A DNA stretch of 28,993 nucleotides. Source: a virus. Below are positions 6,944 through 13,729 of this stretch, in pieces (position 1 is the stretch's first letter; every line of letters starts with the position of its first letter). The notes below the pieces were generated by a model. The model had not been told where the DNA came from, ran no database searches, and saw only the letters and a list, made by a program, of their open reading frames with translations. Both the position numbers and the translations under genes were made by a program. The stretch is taken from the IMG/VR virus record IMGVR_UViG_3300041964_000023, positions 1 through 28,993 of that record; one strand, written 5' to 3'.

Positions 6944-7163
6944 GTTGTCCTGAGGTCGCCGCGGTCAGGCTGTGTGCCGACGCGGAAGGCGAGGACATCC
7001 TTGGCGGCGGTGAGGAAGGTGGCTGCTCGTCGAGAAGGTCAGCCGCCTCCTCTGCCGTGCGAATTCGGCGCAGTGTGGCCTGATCTTCGCTCTCATGGGC
7101 ATAGCGGCCCCTGAACCGGAGTGCTTCTGCCACCTCCCGCGCCTTCTTGCTCTCTTCACCCAT
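6940..7163 (-). CDS. Hypothetical phage protein (about 74 aa), one frameshift
   Basis: ATG 7163 starts MGEESKKAREVAEALRFRGR, followed by DQATLRRIRTAEEAADLLDE. Near 7020 one base must be skipped to continue TFLTAAKDVLAFRVGTQPDR and stop at 6940-6942. The alternative unshifted frame gives Ser/Pro-rich sequence. The product is a charged helical protein with no recognised family. It overlaps the upstream gene by eight bases. Confidence 0.5.
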
Positions 7164-7455
7164 GACCCTCTCCGGTGTGTGCGCCTTGCTCGATGGCGGT
7201 GGCAAGGAGCAGAGGACTGTTGCTGACGACATGAGTCGGCGATGCAGAGACCGTGTGCGGCTGTTCCCGTAGCCACGCCACCACAGCCGCTCGCTCGGAT
7301 GCTATGGCGGCGTCGATGGCTGCTAGGGCCTCGCCGGTGGTGTGGTAGATGCTGCCTCCCTCAAGCACGCACCGAACCTCTTCCTCACGACCTTTGCGCG
7401 TCTTGGGTATTGCCGCCGCCAGCAGCTCCCGCGCCCGGTTGGTCGCCTCAGTCAT
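7156..7455 (-). CDS. Hypothetical phage protein (99 aa)
   Basis: ATG 7455 follows AAGGAG at 8 bases, the best ribosome site in this stretch. The product has a helical first half (RARELLAAAIPKTRKGREEE), a central GGSIYHTTGEALAAIDAAIA and AVVAWLREQPHT, and a flexible Ser/Thr/His tail. No known domain; soluble. It overlaps both neighbours by eight bases in the leftward early operon. Confidence 0.6.
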   Translation of the reverse strand: MTEATNRARELLAAAIPKTRKGREEEVRCVLEGGSIYHTTGEALAAIDAAIASERAAVVAWLREQPHTVSASPTHVVSNSPLLLATAIEQGAHTGEGHG

Positions 7456-7648
7456 GGGAACGCTCCTTATGGCGACCGGCGATGATGAGATTGTTGATTT
7501 CGTTGCCGATGTCCCAGCAGCAGGCGCGCCAGGCATTCGTGTTGCGAGACAGCCCGACCCGAACAATAGCCGCTTTCACTTCCTCGCTGGACAGCCAGAC
7601 GGCGGACGGAGTCGGGTGAGCGGGCGCGTAGGGCGGCTCCTCAGTCAT
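7448..7648 (-). CDS. Hypothetical phage protein (66 aa)
   Basis: ATG 7648 overlaps the upstream stop (ATGA). The product starts MTEEPPYAPAHPTPSAVWLS and contains SSEEVKAAIVRVGLSRNTN and WRACCWDIGNEINNLI. It has a Pro-rich N-terminus and a helical C-terminus with paired Cys. No recognised family. Confidence 0.6.
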   Translation of the reverse strand: MTEEPPYAPAHPTPSAVWLSSEEVKAAIVRVGLSRNTNAWRACCWDIGNEINNLIIAGRHKERSHD

Positions 7649-8052
7649 GGGAGGGGGTGTCCTTCCGACGCAGCGAGATCGCGTTCCAAGGCGTCCATCC
7701 CTTTGCCGCGGACGCCGAGGTAGCTGGTGAGGGCCGCTGGGCTTAGGAAGTTGCGTGCGCGCTCCATGTCGGCCGGATCGTCGGCACGGAAGGCGGCAAT
7801 TGGTTTCAGCCCTTCGGGGAACACGGCGACATAGGCGGCATTGAACGCCTCTCGGCAACGCTGGCATGTTCCGCGGCCCGGCTCCCAAGAAACATCCAGG
7901 CGGTTCCCATAGCTGAGGAAGGTCTCGATGCCGCCAGATTCTCCTTCAGGTTTACCGAGCAGCTTTCTGCCGCACCATGTACGGCCAACGCCCAAAGTCT
8001 GCGGATGCCGCTGCGCGCGACCGTTCGCAATGTGGATGGCAGCCTCACTCAT
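7645..8052 (-). CDS. Hypothetical phage protein with possible zinc-binding Cys pairs (135 aa)
   Basis: ATG 8052 is preceded by AAGGGA about 11 bases upstream. Residues 1-50 include HIANGRAQRHPQTLGVGRTW with WCGRKLL, and a CQRC motif follows at about residues 63-66. WCG and CxxC could form a small treble-clef or ribbon zinc site, as in many phage nucleic-acid-binding proteins. The C-terminal half (FPEGLKPIAAFRADD, then AALTSYLGVRGKGM) is unremarkable. Function unknown. A 38-bp gap on its upstream side is the only real gap in this part of the operon. Confidence 0.6.
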   Translation of the reverse strand: MSEAAIHIANGRAQRHPQTLGVGRTWCGRKLLGKPEGESGGIETFLSYGNRLDVSWEPGRGTCQRCREAFNAAYVAVFPEGLKPIAAFRADDPADMERARNFLSPAALTSYLGVRGKGMDALERDLAASEGHPLP

Positions 8053-8090
8053 CGCTCAGCTTTCCCTTCGTTCGAGGGGGGAGAGGGGGG

Positions 8091-8354
8091 TCACAGCATC
8101 ACCTTCCCGGCGCGCAGCATCTCGGCGCAATGCTGGAGGTAAGCGAAGTGGAGTCCGGCGGGGCGCGGGCTGGGTATCAGGCTCTCGATGAGGCGAGCCG
8201 CGACTAGGTTGCCGGGCGAAGCGAAACACTCTCCTCCTCGCATACACCGGGAATGGTGCACGCAATCCGGAGTGAAACCCTCGCACCGCATCACTGCGTT
8301 GCCGAACCTTTCAAGCGGAGCACCTTCTTGAAGGTCTCTTTCACGCGCCTTCAT
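8091..8354 (-). CDS. Cys-rich hypothetical phage protein (87 aa)
   Basis: ATG 8354 overlaps the stop of the DfrB-like gene (ATGA). A cluster of Cys and His (MRCEGFTPDCVHHSRCMRGG, then ECF) at residues 28-51 suggests a metal-binding knuckle. The C-terminal half (LVAARLIESLIPSPRPAG, then AYLQHCAEMLRAGK) is helical. No family recognised. Confidence 0.6.
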   Translation of the reverse strand: MKARERDLQEGAPLERFGNAVMRCEGFTPDCVHHSRCMRGGECFASPGNLVAARLIESLIPSPRPAGLHFAYLQHCAEMLRAGKVML

Positions 8355-8959
8355 CCGACCTTCTCCGGGTTGAGGGCTGCGGTAAGGGCGGCGCGCACGA
8401 TCCAGCGAAGGCCGGAGTGGTCGGCGCCGAGCTCGATGGATTTTTCCCAGGGAATCGGCTCGTCCGCACCCACGCCAGCCGCTTCGACCAAGGCCGGGCT
8501 GATCGCCGTGAAGGGCCGCTGCTCGTAGACCTGCTGCGTCACCCGCTCGACCATCGCCTCGTCGGCGGCGCCGCCCCACGGCAGCAGCGCGGTCTCGGGA
8601 TAGATCTGGACCGATCCCGGCTCGAATGCGCTCTCGACCGCATAGCCGAGCGCCGTCACCTCAGTGCGATACCAGCCGACGATCTTACCGCGCCAAGATG
8701 CGCGGCCCTTCTTCTGGACCAACGCGCCGCACTGGAACTGCGCGTCCGTCGGCCATGGCATCGCCTCGTCGGGGGTGAAGACGGCGAGGAGGTCACGAAG
8801 CTCGACGATTGCCTTGGCGTAGGCAGTCAAGTCCTCTCTGTCGCCATTGTTCTCGTTTGCCTCGAACAGTTTGCGGATGCGGGTCATTTCGACCCGCACT
8901 GAGGTCGTCGTTGGTGCGACTATCCGCTCCCGCAGCGTCTGCGCTTCGTCACCGGGCAT
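8351..8959 (-). CDS. Protein with an R67/DfrB-type (type II) dihydrofolate reductase domain (202 aa)
   Basis: ATG 8959 has GGGAGG five to six bases upstream. Residues about 74-127 match the small SH3-like type II dihydrofolate reductases of plasmid R67. An FQCGALVQKKGRASW block aligns with the R67 strand carrying Lys32 and Trp38, IVGWYRTEVTALGYAVES follows with a near-identical pattern, and EPGSVQIYPETAL contains the hallmark VQIY (residues 117-120). In R67 those residues form the active pore of a homotetramer that reduces dihydrofolate with NADPH and ignores trimethoprim. Here the domain sits between an N-terminal helical extension (1-69) and a C-terminal helical part (133-202, MVERVTQQVYEQ and WIVRAALTAAL), far longer than the 78-residue plasmid enzymes. 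Activity is inferred from motif conservation only; a scaffold or DNA-related role is possible. Confidence 0.7.
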   Translation of the reverse strand: MPGDEAQTLRERIVAPTTTSVRVEMTRIRKLFEANENNGDREDLTAYAKAIVELRDLLAVFTPDEAMPWPTDAQFQCGALVQKKGRASWRGKIVGWYRTEVTALGYAVESAFEPGSVQIYPETALLPWGGAADEAMVERVTQQVYEQRPFTAISPALVEAAGVGADEPIPWEKSIELGADHSGLRWIVRAALTAALNPEKVG

Positions 8960-9092
8960 CGGAGCCTCCCACGATGCGCACCGGCAGGTGTTTCAGGATG
9001 CCCGGGCTGGATCGGACGAGGCGTGCGGACACGCGCCACCACACGCCGTCGCCGAGATAGACGGCCTTGTCCGTCATGCGCTCACCGGGCAT
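8949..9092 (-). CDS. Small hypothetical protein (47 aa), paralogue of the gene at 12733
   Basis: ATG 9092 with AAGGAG seven bases upstream is preferred over ATG 9077, which has no ribosome site. The product reads MPGERMTDKAVYLGDGVWW, then RVSARLVRSSPGILKHLPVR. The segment from MT to RSSP is nearly identical to residues 8-31 of the 12733-13062 product, at both DNA and protein level, so one is a partial duplicate. Start and stop junctions carry the shared ATGCCCGGTGA overlap. Confidence 0.6.
   Translation of the reverse strand: MPGERMTDKAVYLGDGVWWRVSARLVRSSPGILKHLPVRIVGGSDAR
9004..9077 (-). repeat. 74-bp direct repeat, copy 1
   Basis: Matches 12968-13041 with two mismatches (CCGTCG/CCCTCG and TTGTCC/TTGCCC), 3,964 bp apart in the same orientation. 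It encodes the shared N-terminal segment of two paralogous small proteins. Confidence 0.85.
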
Positions 9093-9780
9093 CGGGGTTC
9101 TCCTTGGCGGGGATGGAGACTGCGGTGGCGACCTTGGATGCGACGGCAGCAATGCCGGACTGGCGGATCACCCTTTTCAGCATCAACCGCTCGATGTTCT
9201 GGTTCCACGGAGCGTCGAGAGTTGTGTCGATCCCGAACTCGGCGAAGACTGCCTGTCGCTGACTTTCGATCAGGTCACGGAAGAAGACCGCGATCACATA
9301 AGGCTCATCCCAGATAGGAGACCCCTGTGCATCAAGCTTGGCGCAGGGTTCTGTCACTGCCTTCCCCTCTCCCCCGTCTTGAGCGGTGCGGGCCTCTGTT
9401 GCTATGTCTCGAAAGTGCATCGCCTGCAGATGATAGACGCTGGGCACCGGCTTTGCCGTCTGACCCTGCTGCTCGGCGTAGTGCTCAAGGCACGCGGCCT
9501 GCTGATCATTCTTCAAGGCCAGCTTTTCCAGCGCCTCCCGCAGCCTCTCCGCTTCCGCCTCGGCTGCTTCGGCTCGGGCCACAGCAACCCCGCATTGACC
9601 GACTGCTCTTGCGTATTGGTCAGCGTAGAAGTCGACGCTCCGCTGCACCTCTCCCAGCTCGGCTCGTAGTGAGGTGATCTCGGCATCTCGAGCAGTGTCG
9701 TCGCCAGCCATGCGCTCATCATGCCGGGAGCACGGTCCCCAGTTCAGGCAGTTCCGAGCAAGGTTTTCGTGTTCCCCCAT
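9082..9780 (-). CDS. Hypothetical phage protein with coiled coil (232 aa)
   Basis: ATG 9780 shares one base with the stop of the ATPase gene (TGATG). A Cys-containing N-terminus (LARNCLNWGPCSRHDER) leads into a long predicted coiled coil, residues about 30-100 (EITSLRAELGEVQRSVDFYA, AEAAEAEAERLREALEKLAL). The C-terminal region (YVIAVFFRDLIESQRQAVF, then NIERLMLKRVIRQSGIAAVA) is helical. Co-transcription with the recombination ATPase and exonuclease suggests an accessory role, but no family was recognised. Confidence 0.65.
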   Translation of the reverse strand: MGEHENLARNCLNWGPCSRHDERMAGDDTARDAEITSLRAELGEVQRSVDFYADQYARAVGQCGVAVARAEAAEAEAERLREALEKLALKNDQQAACLEHYAEQQGQTAKPVPSVYHLQAMHFRDIATEARTAQDGGEGKAVTEPCAKLDAQGSPIWDEPYVIAVFFRDLIESQRQAVFAEFGIDTTLDAPWNQNIERLMLKRVIRQSGIAAVASKVATAVSIPAKENPDAR

Positions 9781-10910
9781 CACTCCGCTCCCACCTGGCC
9801 GTGCCGCACCATGCCGGCCGCGCTGATCTCGTCGGCAGAAGCGGCGGTGCTGCCGTCGTGCTGGCCGCCATGGTCCGCATCCGAGCGTCCGAACGGTACA
9901 TCCTCTGGCAACGCGGCCAGTTCGTCCGCGACACGGCACAGAGACTGGATCTCGTCCATAATCGGTCGAACGGCTCCTCGAGCAGCTTTTCCCTCGTCCG
10001 TTCCCCACCACTCGGTAAAAGCCTTGGTGCCGCCGCGAGCCCTCTCCCGAGCAAGGTCCATCGCCTCCTTTTGCTTCTGCGCCTCGTTGTCGCCGCTTGC
10101 CCACTTGGCCATTGCATGCCCGGTGTGCTCGCCCATCGGCTTGCGCGGGTCGAAAAGGCCCTTGAACTGGTCGGCAACCTTGATCTGGTGAATTGGGCAG
10201 CCAGGGGCCGACGGGTCGAGGATGACCATGGCGGTCATTTCGAACATCAGATCCCCGTCGCTTGCCGGATCCCACGGAACATCGTCGCGGCGGGTCTTGG
10301 TCTTGCGGGCATTCTTCGCTTTCTCGCCGAATCCCTGCTGCATGACCGGCTTGGCCCGGGTGCAAATGATGATGTTCGTCTTGGCCCTGACGATGCGATC
10401 GATCAGACGCCGATACCGCGGCTTCACCTCCGCCCATGCCAGTTGGCTGTACTTGGCCGGGTCAACATCGTAGCGGCCGTTGGCGCGCTTCTCAGCCTCT
10501 TGGACGAGGCGGTCCAGCACTTGCGCGTGAAGGTCGAGCACGCCACCGACGCCCTCCCATGCGTGGCTGAAGCTGTCCAGGATAAGCACCGGCAGTTCCG
10601 CTGCCTCGGCGGCATCGATCACCTCGATCCAGCGCTCCGGGCCAAAGCCGACCAACTCGCCGGCGTCATCAATCGCGGTGAAGTCGAAATGAACCATCTC
10701 CGGAAATGTGGCCTTGTAGTGGAGAGCGCGCTTGTTCTCGGTGTCCACATAGCCGATGGGCGAACCCCGCGGCCCTGTCGTGGCCTCGGCCATGCCGCGC
10801 GCCACGCGGAGCGCGGTGAAGGTCTTGCCGGTCGCGCTGCCGCCGGAGATGCCGAGGGCGATCGTTAGCGGGTCATTGATCTCGCTGACCGGGATGAACC
10901 TGATGCTCAT
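9780..10910 (-). CDS. RecA-like AAA ATPase, Sak4-type recombination protein (376 aa)
   Basis: ATG 10910 overlaps the upstream nuclease stop (ATGA). Walker A is GGSATGKT at residues about 23-30, preceded by LTIALGIS. The Walker B-like strand is LPVLILDSFSHAWEG at about 106-120. A conserved IIICTRAKPVMQQGFGEK follows, with a charged linker (KNARKTKTRRDD). This layout is that of the phage RecA-core ATPases grouped as Sak4, which assist single-strand annealing or strand exchange on phage DNA. Location next to a YqaJ-type exonuclease supports a recombination pair. The C-terminal third (KQKEAMDLARERARGG) is helical and low in conservation. The DNA-repair role is inferred from fold and context. Confidence 0.75.
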   Translation of the reverse strand: MSIRFIPVSEINDPLTIALGISGGSATGKTFTALRVARGMAEATTGPRGSPIGYVDTENKRALHYKATFPEMVHFDFTAIDDAGELVGFGPERWIEVIDAAEAAELPVLILDSFSHAWEGVGGVLDLHAQVLDRLVQEAEKRANGRYDVDPAKYSQLAWAEVKPRYRRLIDRIVRAKTNIIICTRAKPVMQQGFGEKAKNARKTKTRRDDVPWDPASDGDLMFEMTAMVILDPSAPGCPIHQIKVADQFKGLFDPRKPMGEHTGHAMAKWASGDNEAQKQKEAMDLARERARGGTKAFTEWWGTDEGKAARGAVRPIMDEIQSLCRVADELAALPEDVPFGRSDADHGGQHDGSTAASADEISAAGMVRHGQVGAE

Positions 10911-11602
10911 TGGAATGTCTCCTCGTAAATCGCAATGATGCTGGCAATTTTGGCCTCCGCTGCTTGGGAGGCTTCAAGGATCGCAGCTTGGATCTGATCG
11001 TCCGGATGGACGCGAATGACGGCCATCGGCAGCTTCTTCGAATAGCTGGTGAAGTCGATCCACCGGCGCTCCGATACGAGCAGGCCGGTCTGATGCTGCA
11101 TCAGGTACTCAGGCGGGATCGTGCCGTTTAGAAGGTGTTCGATGAGGGTCTGAACTTGATACTTCTGGCGCCGGGACTTGCATTCCAGAAGGCCGTCGCT
11201 GCCGACAAGCCCATCCGGCGAGTAGCCAAGCGTGAACCCCCACTTGTCGTTCGTGATGAACCCGCACTGCGTGACAGGCGCATAGCGTTCAGAATAGAGC
11301 GCGCGTGCCTCGGCCTCATCTTCCTCGCCGCGGATCATGTCGCTCGAAATGAAGACGGGTTCGACGGCCTTGGTAAGGCGCTGGGCGGCCAGCTCGTAGA
11401 TGTGGGTTCGGCACGCCTCATCGTCAGCAACCACGATCCATTCGCGCTGCTTGTAAGGCTCGCCGTTCTTCTTGATGCGCGTCTCTTCTTTGGGCGGAGG
11501 AGATACAATCAGCTTCATCTCGCTCGCCGTCAGCAGCCCGCAGCGAGCCGCCAGCCACTCGTCGGAGCCTTGGATGAGACCGTTGTGGTAGCGGATGGTC
11601 AC
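10907..11602 (-). CDS. YqaJ/lambda-type alkaline exonuclease (231 aa)
   Basis: GTG 11602 has GAGGAGG upstream and overlaps the preceding gene (GTGA). Motifs: GLIQGSDEWLAARCGLLTAS at the N-terminus, typical of YqaJ viral recombinases, and the PD-(D/E)xK nuclease core GYSPDGLVGSDGLLECKSR near residue 145, where Asp and ExK bind metal. QHQTGLLVSERRWIDFTSYS matches the last conserved motif. Predicted to digest one strand of double-stranded DNA ends, making substrate for the adjacent Sak4-like ATPase. Length is normal for the family. The gene is intact. Confidence 0.82.
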   Translation of the reverse strand: MTIRYHNGLIQGSDEWLAARCGLLTASEMKLIVSPPPKEETRIKKNGEPYKQREWIVVADDEACRTHIYELAAQRLTKAVEPVFISSDMIRGEEDEAEARALYSERYAPVTQCGFITNDKWGFTLGYSPDGLVGSDGLLECKSRRQKYQVQTLIEHLLNGTIPPEYLMQHQTGLLVSERRWIDFTSYSKKLPMAVIRVHPDDQIQAAILEASQAAEAKIASIIAIYEETFQ

Positions 11603-11736
11603 CGCCCCCTCCTCACCGGCTGAGCGCGAACCAGATCGGCGGCGCGGTTGATCGCCTCCCAAGCGTCCAACTCCTCGTCCGTCGGGATGTAGGTGGGCGC
11701 GCGCTCGGTGAAGCGGTGATCGGAGGTGCGGGTCAT
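11599..11736 (-). CDS. Small hypothetical protein (45 aa)
   Basis: ATG 11736 overlaps the upstream stop (ATGA), and its TGA overlaps the nuclease GTG (GTGA). The product starts MTRTSDHRFTERAPTYIPTD and continues ELDAWEAINRAADLVRA: a short acidic/helical protein. Exact four-base overlaps on both sides support translation. No family recognised. Confidence 0.55.
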   Translation of the reverse strand: MTRTSDHRFTERAPTYIPTDEELDAWEAINRAADLVRAQPVRRGR

Positions 11737-11924
11737 GATGCACCTGCCTGGAGCATGAGGATCGCGTTCTTTGCCGCTATCACCTCAGCACACTGATCGG
11801 CGCCGCCCGCTAAAATGACTTCGGCGTCTCGCTCCCCACATAGGCGCGCGTCCTTTGCTGCGCGGTCTTGCCAGAACTTCGCGGCTGCCCGTCGAGCAAT
11901 GTGAAGGACTTCCTCGTCGCTCAC
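11733..11924 (-). CDS. Small hypothetical helical protein (63 aa)
   Basis: GTG 11924 is chosen because GGAGG lies five bases upstream; a TTG four codons earlier has none. The product contains VSDEEVLHIARRAAAKFWQD and ADQCAEVIAAKNAILMLQAG, all helical with a Cys pair. It overlaps both neighbours by four bases. Function unknown. Confidence 0.6.
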   Translation of the reverse strand: MSDEEVLHIARRAAAKFWQDRAAKDARLCGERDAEVILAGGADQCAEVIAAKNAILMLQAGAS

Positions 11925-12082
11925 CTCCGCCTCCAAGCCGCATCGCGGAAGCTGGCGAGCTGTTCGACGTTGAATCCGGTCTTCTCCCGCACCGCGACAT
12001 CGAGGCTGATTGCAGCCTCAAGCCGTTCGATCGGCGAGCCGGTCAGGCAGGTGTGCGCAAGGATAGGGATGTCGTCTGTCAC
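11921..12082 (-). CDS. Small hypothetical protein (53 aa)
   Basis: GTG 12082 overlaps the micro-ORF stop (GTGA). The product reads TDDIPILAHTCLTGSPIERL, then EAAISLDVAVREKTGFNVEQ, ending DAAWRRR. No membrane segment and no recognised family. Confidence 0.55.
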   Translation of the reverse strand: MTDDIPILAHTCLTGSPIERLEAAISLDVAVREKTGFNVEQLASFRDAAWRRR

Positions 12083-12168
12083 GGCGTCACCAACAGCAGG
12101 AGGAAGGGGAGCCCTGCGGTCAGGGCGGCGACTGCGAGGAGGTCGCGGGGGCGGAGGTGGATGGTCAT
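12079..12168 (-). CDS. Micro-membrane peptide (29 aa)
   Basis: ATG 12168 to TGA 12079-12081, with four-base overlaps on both sides. After a basic start (MTIHLRPRD), residues 10-28 are nearly all hydrophobic (LLAVAALTAGLPFLLLLV), so it should insert as a single helix in the inner membrane. Such peptides in early operons can modulate membrane proteins, but nothing here shows the target. Confidence 0.5.
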   Translation of the reverse strand: MTIHLRPRDLLAVAALTAGLPFLLLLVTP

Positions 12169-12413
12169 GACGGCACCGGGGGCGCGGGGCGGGGCATCCA
12201 GTGGGTGGGCTGCGGGCTGAAGATGGTCGTCCTGGCGGGATAGCCATGCTTCCTCTTGACGGTCCCGCGCTCCCGGTAGCAGTCCGTGGCGCGAGCTGGC
12301 ACCGGCAGGTAGTGATGTGTCTTTCCAGCCCAAGCCACATCGATGAACGGGCCGTCCTTCGCGTTACCTTCGGGCGCCGTCTCGATCGGCTGCCACTGGC
12401 TCTCGTTCGTCAT
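12165..12413 (-). CDS. DUF551-like phage protein (82 aa)
   Basis: ATG 12413 overlaps the upstream stop (ATGA). The two signatures of DUF551 proteins frame the sequence: WQPIETAPEGN at residues 7-17 and PTHWMPRPAPP near the C-terminus. The middle (FIDVAWAGKTHHYLPVPA, then CYRERGTVKRKHGYP) varies between homologues. These small proteins are frequent in phage early operons of Proteobacteria and have no established function. Confidence 0.65.
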   Translation of the reverse strand: MTNESQWQPIETAPEGNAKDGPFIDVAWAGKTHHYLPVPARATDCYRERGTVKRKHGYPARTTIFSPQPTHWMPRPAPPVPS

Positions 12414-12733
12414 TCCGCCGCCTCCCTGAAATCCCCGCCCGCCTCAGCGTCGGGAGGTGAAATTTCGCCCATCCGGCGAGCGATGTACCCGACGGCCATC
12501 ACAGCGCCGTGGAGCGGGTTCTGCATCGCCTTCTGAGCCAGCGCGGCGGCCCAATTGCGGGCGTAGGAATAGGGCGACGAGTGGTGCAGGCCCTCAGCCT
12601 CACGCTCGGCGACGAACTCCCACCCCTGCGGCATGAACCAGCCGGTGTAGTCGTTGTGGTCGTATAGCCGGACAGCGCCGGCCTTGGGTTCGAGGCGCTC
12701 GAATCGCGGGCGACGGATGTGCGAGTGGTGCAT
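12410..12733 (-). CDS. Hypothetical phage protein (107 aa)
   Basis: ATG 12733 shares one base with the upstream stop (TGATG). The product starts MHHSHIRRPRFERLEPKAGA, with VRLYDHNDYTGWFMPQGWEF in the middle and a helical C-terminus (YARNWAAALAQKAMQ). Rich in aromatic and His residues, with no recognised fold. Intact frame in the early operon. Confidence 0.6.
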   Translation of the reverse strand: MHHSHIRRPRFERLEPKAGAVRLYDHNDYTGWFMPQGWEFVAEREAEGLHHSSPYSYARNWAAALAQKAMQNPLHGAVMAVGYIARRMGEISPPDAEAGGDFREAAE

Positions 12734-13062
12734 CACCCCACCTCCCCACCACGAGCCGCGAGGGCGCGAAGGGCGGCGGCGGTGAGGGCTAAAGCGGGGG
12801 TGGCTGCGGTCCCCCTCGAGTACCATCTGTTGAGCTTGGCCACCTCAGCTATCCAGCACGAAGGACCGTGCTGCCCTACGCCGGGATAAAGCCCCTCCGG
12901 AACCATCGTCATCGCCGCGTCGAGGGAGGAGGTGACAAGCGCGAGGGGCCGCCTAGTAACCAGACGAGGGCTGGATCGGACGAGGCGTGCGGACACGCGC
13001 CACCACACGCCCTCGCCGAGATAGACGGCCTTGCCCGTCATCGGCTCGTCACGCTCGCTCAC
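12733..13062 (-). CDS. Hypothetical phage protein (109 aa), paralogue of the gene at 8949
   Basis: GTG 13062 is preferred because GGAGG lies five bases upstream and it overlaps the previous stop (GTGA). ATG 13041 lacks a site. Residues 8-31 (MTGKAVYLGEGVWWRVSARL, then VRSSP) duplicate the core of the 47-residue protein at 8949-9092. The remainder (GLYPGVGQHGPSCWIAEVAK, then ALALTAAALRALAARGG) is unique, so this looks like the full-length form and the other a shortened copy. Confidence 0.6.
   Translation of the reverse strand: MSERDEPMTGKAVYLGEGVWWRVSARLVRSSPRLVTRRPLALVTSSLDAAMTMVPEGLYPGVGQHGPSCWIAEVAKLNRWYSRGTAATPALALTAAALRALAARGGEVG
12968..13041 (-). repeat. 74-bp direct repeat, copy 2
   Basis: Partner of 9004-9077 (72 of 74 bases identical). 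It encodes the shared segment of the paralogous small proteins and could support homologous exchange within the operon. Confidence 0.85.
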
Positions 13063-13259
13063 CCCCGCCTCCCATCGTCTGCGCGGGCCTGTTGCGCGCG
13101 ACGGTACACCCGGCGCGCTGTATAGAGCGGGCTCGGCGCTGGTGTGCCGACGGTTCGTGGATGTGGTGGATGCCACGACCCGTCGTCATGCTGAATTCCA
13201 TCGGTAGCGAGGATGAGTTCGCCTTCATCAAGTTGGCGGTACTTATGATCCCAACTCAT
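13059..13259 (-). CDS. Hypothetical phage protein (66 aa)
   Basis: ATG 13259 follows AGGGGGGAAG and overlaps the upstream stop (ATGA). The product reads MSWDHKYRQLDEGELILATD, then GIQHDDGSWHPPHPRTVG and PAPSPLYTARRVYRRAQQ. Proteins of this style with a DGSWHP motif occur in sphingomonad phages. No function known. Confidence 0.6.
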   Translation of the reverse strand: MSWDHKYRQLDEGELILATDGIQHDDGSWHPPHPRTVGTPAPSPLYTARRVYRRAQQARADDGRRG

Positions 13260-13729
13260 TTTGCTTCCCCCTCGGATGCGCGTATACCTTCCGCGATGTG
13301 ACGGCAGGCGTCGTTCCAATCGCCAAACTGCGGATGGTCGGTTTGCTGGTCGAAAGCGTATTGCGCCGCATCGAACGACCGCTCTCTTGTGTTCCCCTCG
13401 GATGCGCGGGCCTTGGCGGCTGCTTGGCGGAGAGGTTCGTCCAGCGACGAGGCGAGTAGACCAGCACGAGCAGAAGCCGTCGCCCCGCTGTAGCGGCCAG
13501 CACCTAGGTCGGCCGCGAAAGCCAACAGTGCGTTCTGGTACTGCTTGAGCGCCCTCCCCAGCACCTCGGCGACGGGTTCAGGCAGTGTGCTTTCCGCCAG
13601 CGCGTCGCGAGCGAGGCCACGGTGGCGAGGATCGTTGCCGTACGCGCCGTCCGCGATCTCCTCCAGCTCCAGCCGAGCGATATGTTGCTGCTCGACGGGT
13701 TCAGGCGGTGTGGGGGTGGGGTTAGCCAT
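13256..13729 (-). CDS. Hypothetical phage protein (157 aa)
   Basis: ATG 13729, intact frame. A Pro/Thr-rich start (MANPTPTPPEPVEQQ) is followed by helices: HIARLELEEIADGAYGND, VAEVLGRALKQYQNALLAFA and ASSLDEPLRQAAAKARASE. The C-terminal DHPQFGDWNDACRHIAEGIR is typical of soluble phage proteins of unknown role. It overlaps the preceding gene by eight bases. Confidence 0.6.
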   Translation of the reverse strand: MANPTPTPPEPVEQQHIARLELEEIADGAYGNDPRHRGLARDALAESTLPEPVAEVLGRALKQYQNALLAFAADLGAGRYSGATASARAGLLASSLDEPLRQAAAKARASEGNTRERSFDAAQYAFDQQTDHPQFGDWNDACRHIAEGIRASEGEAK

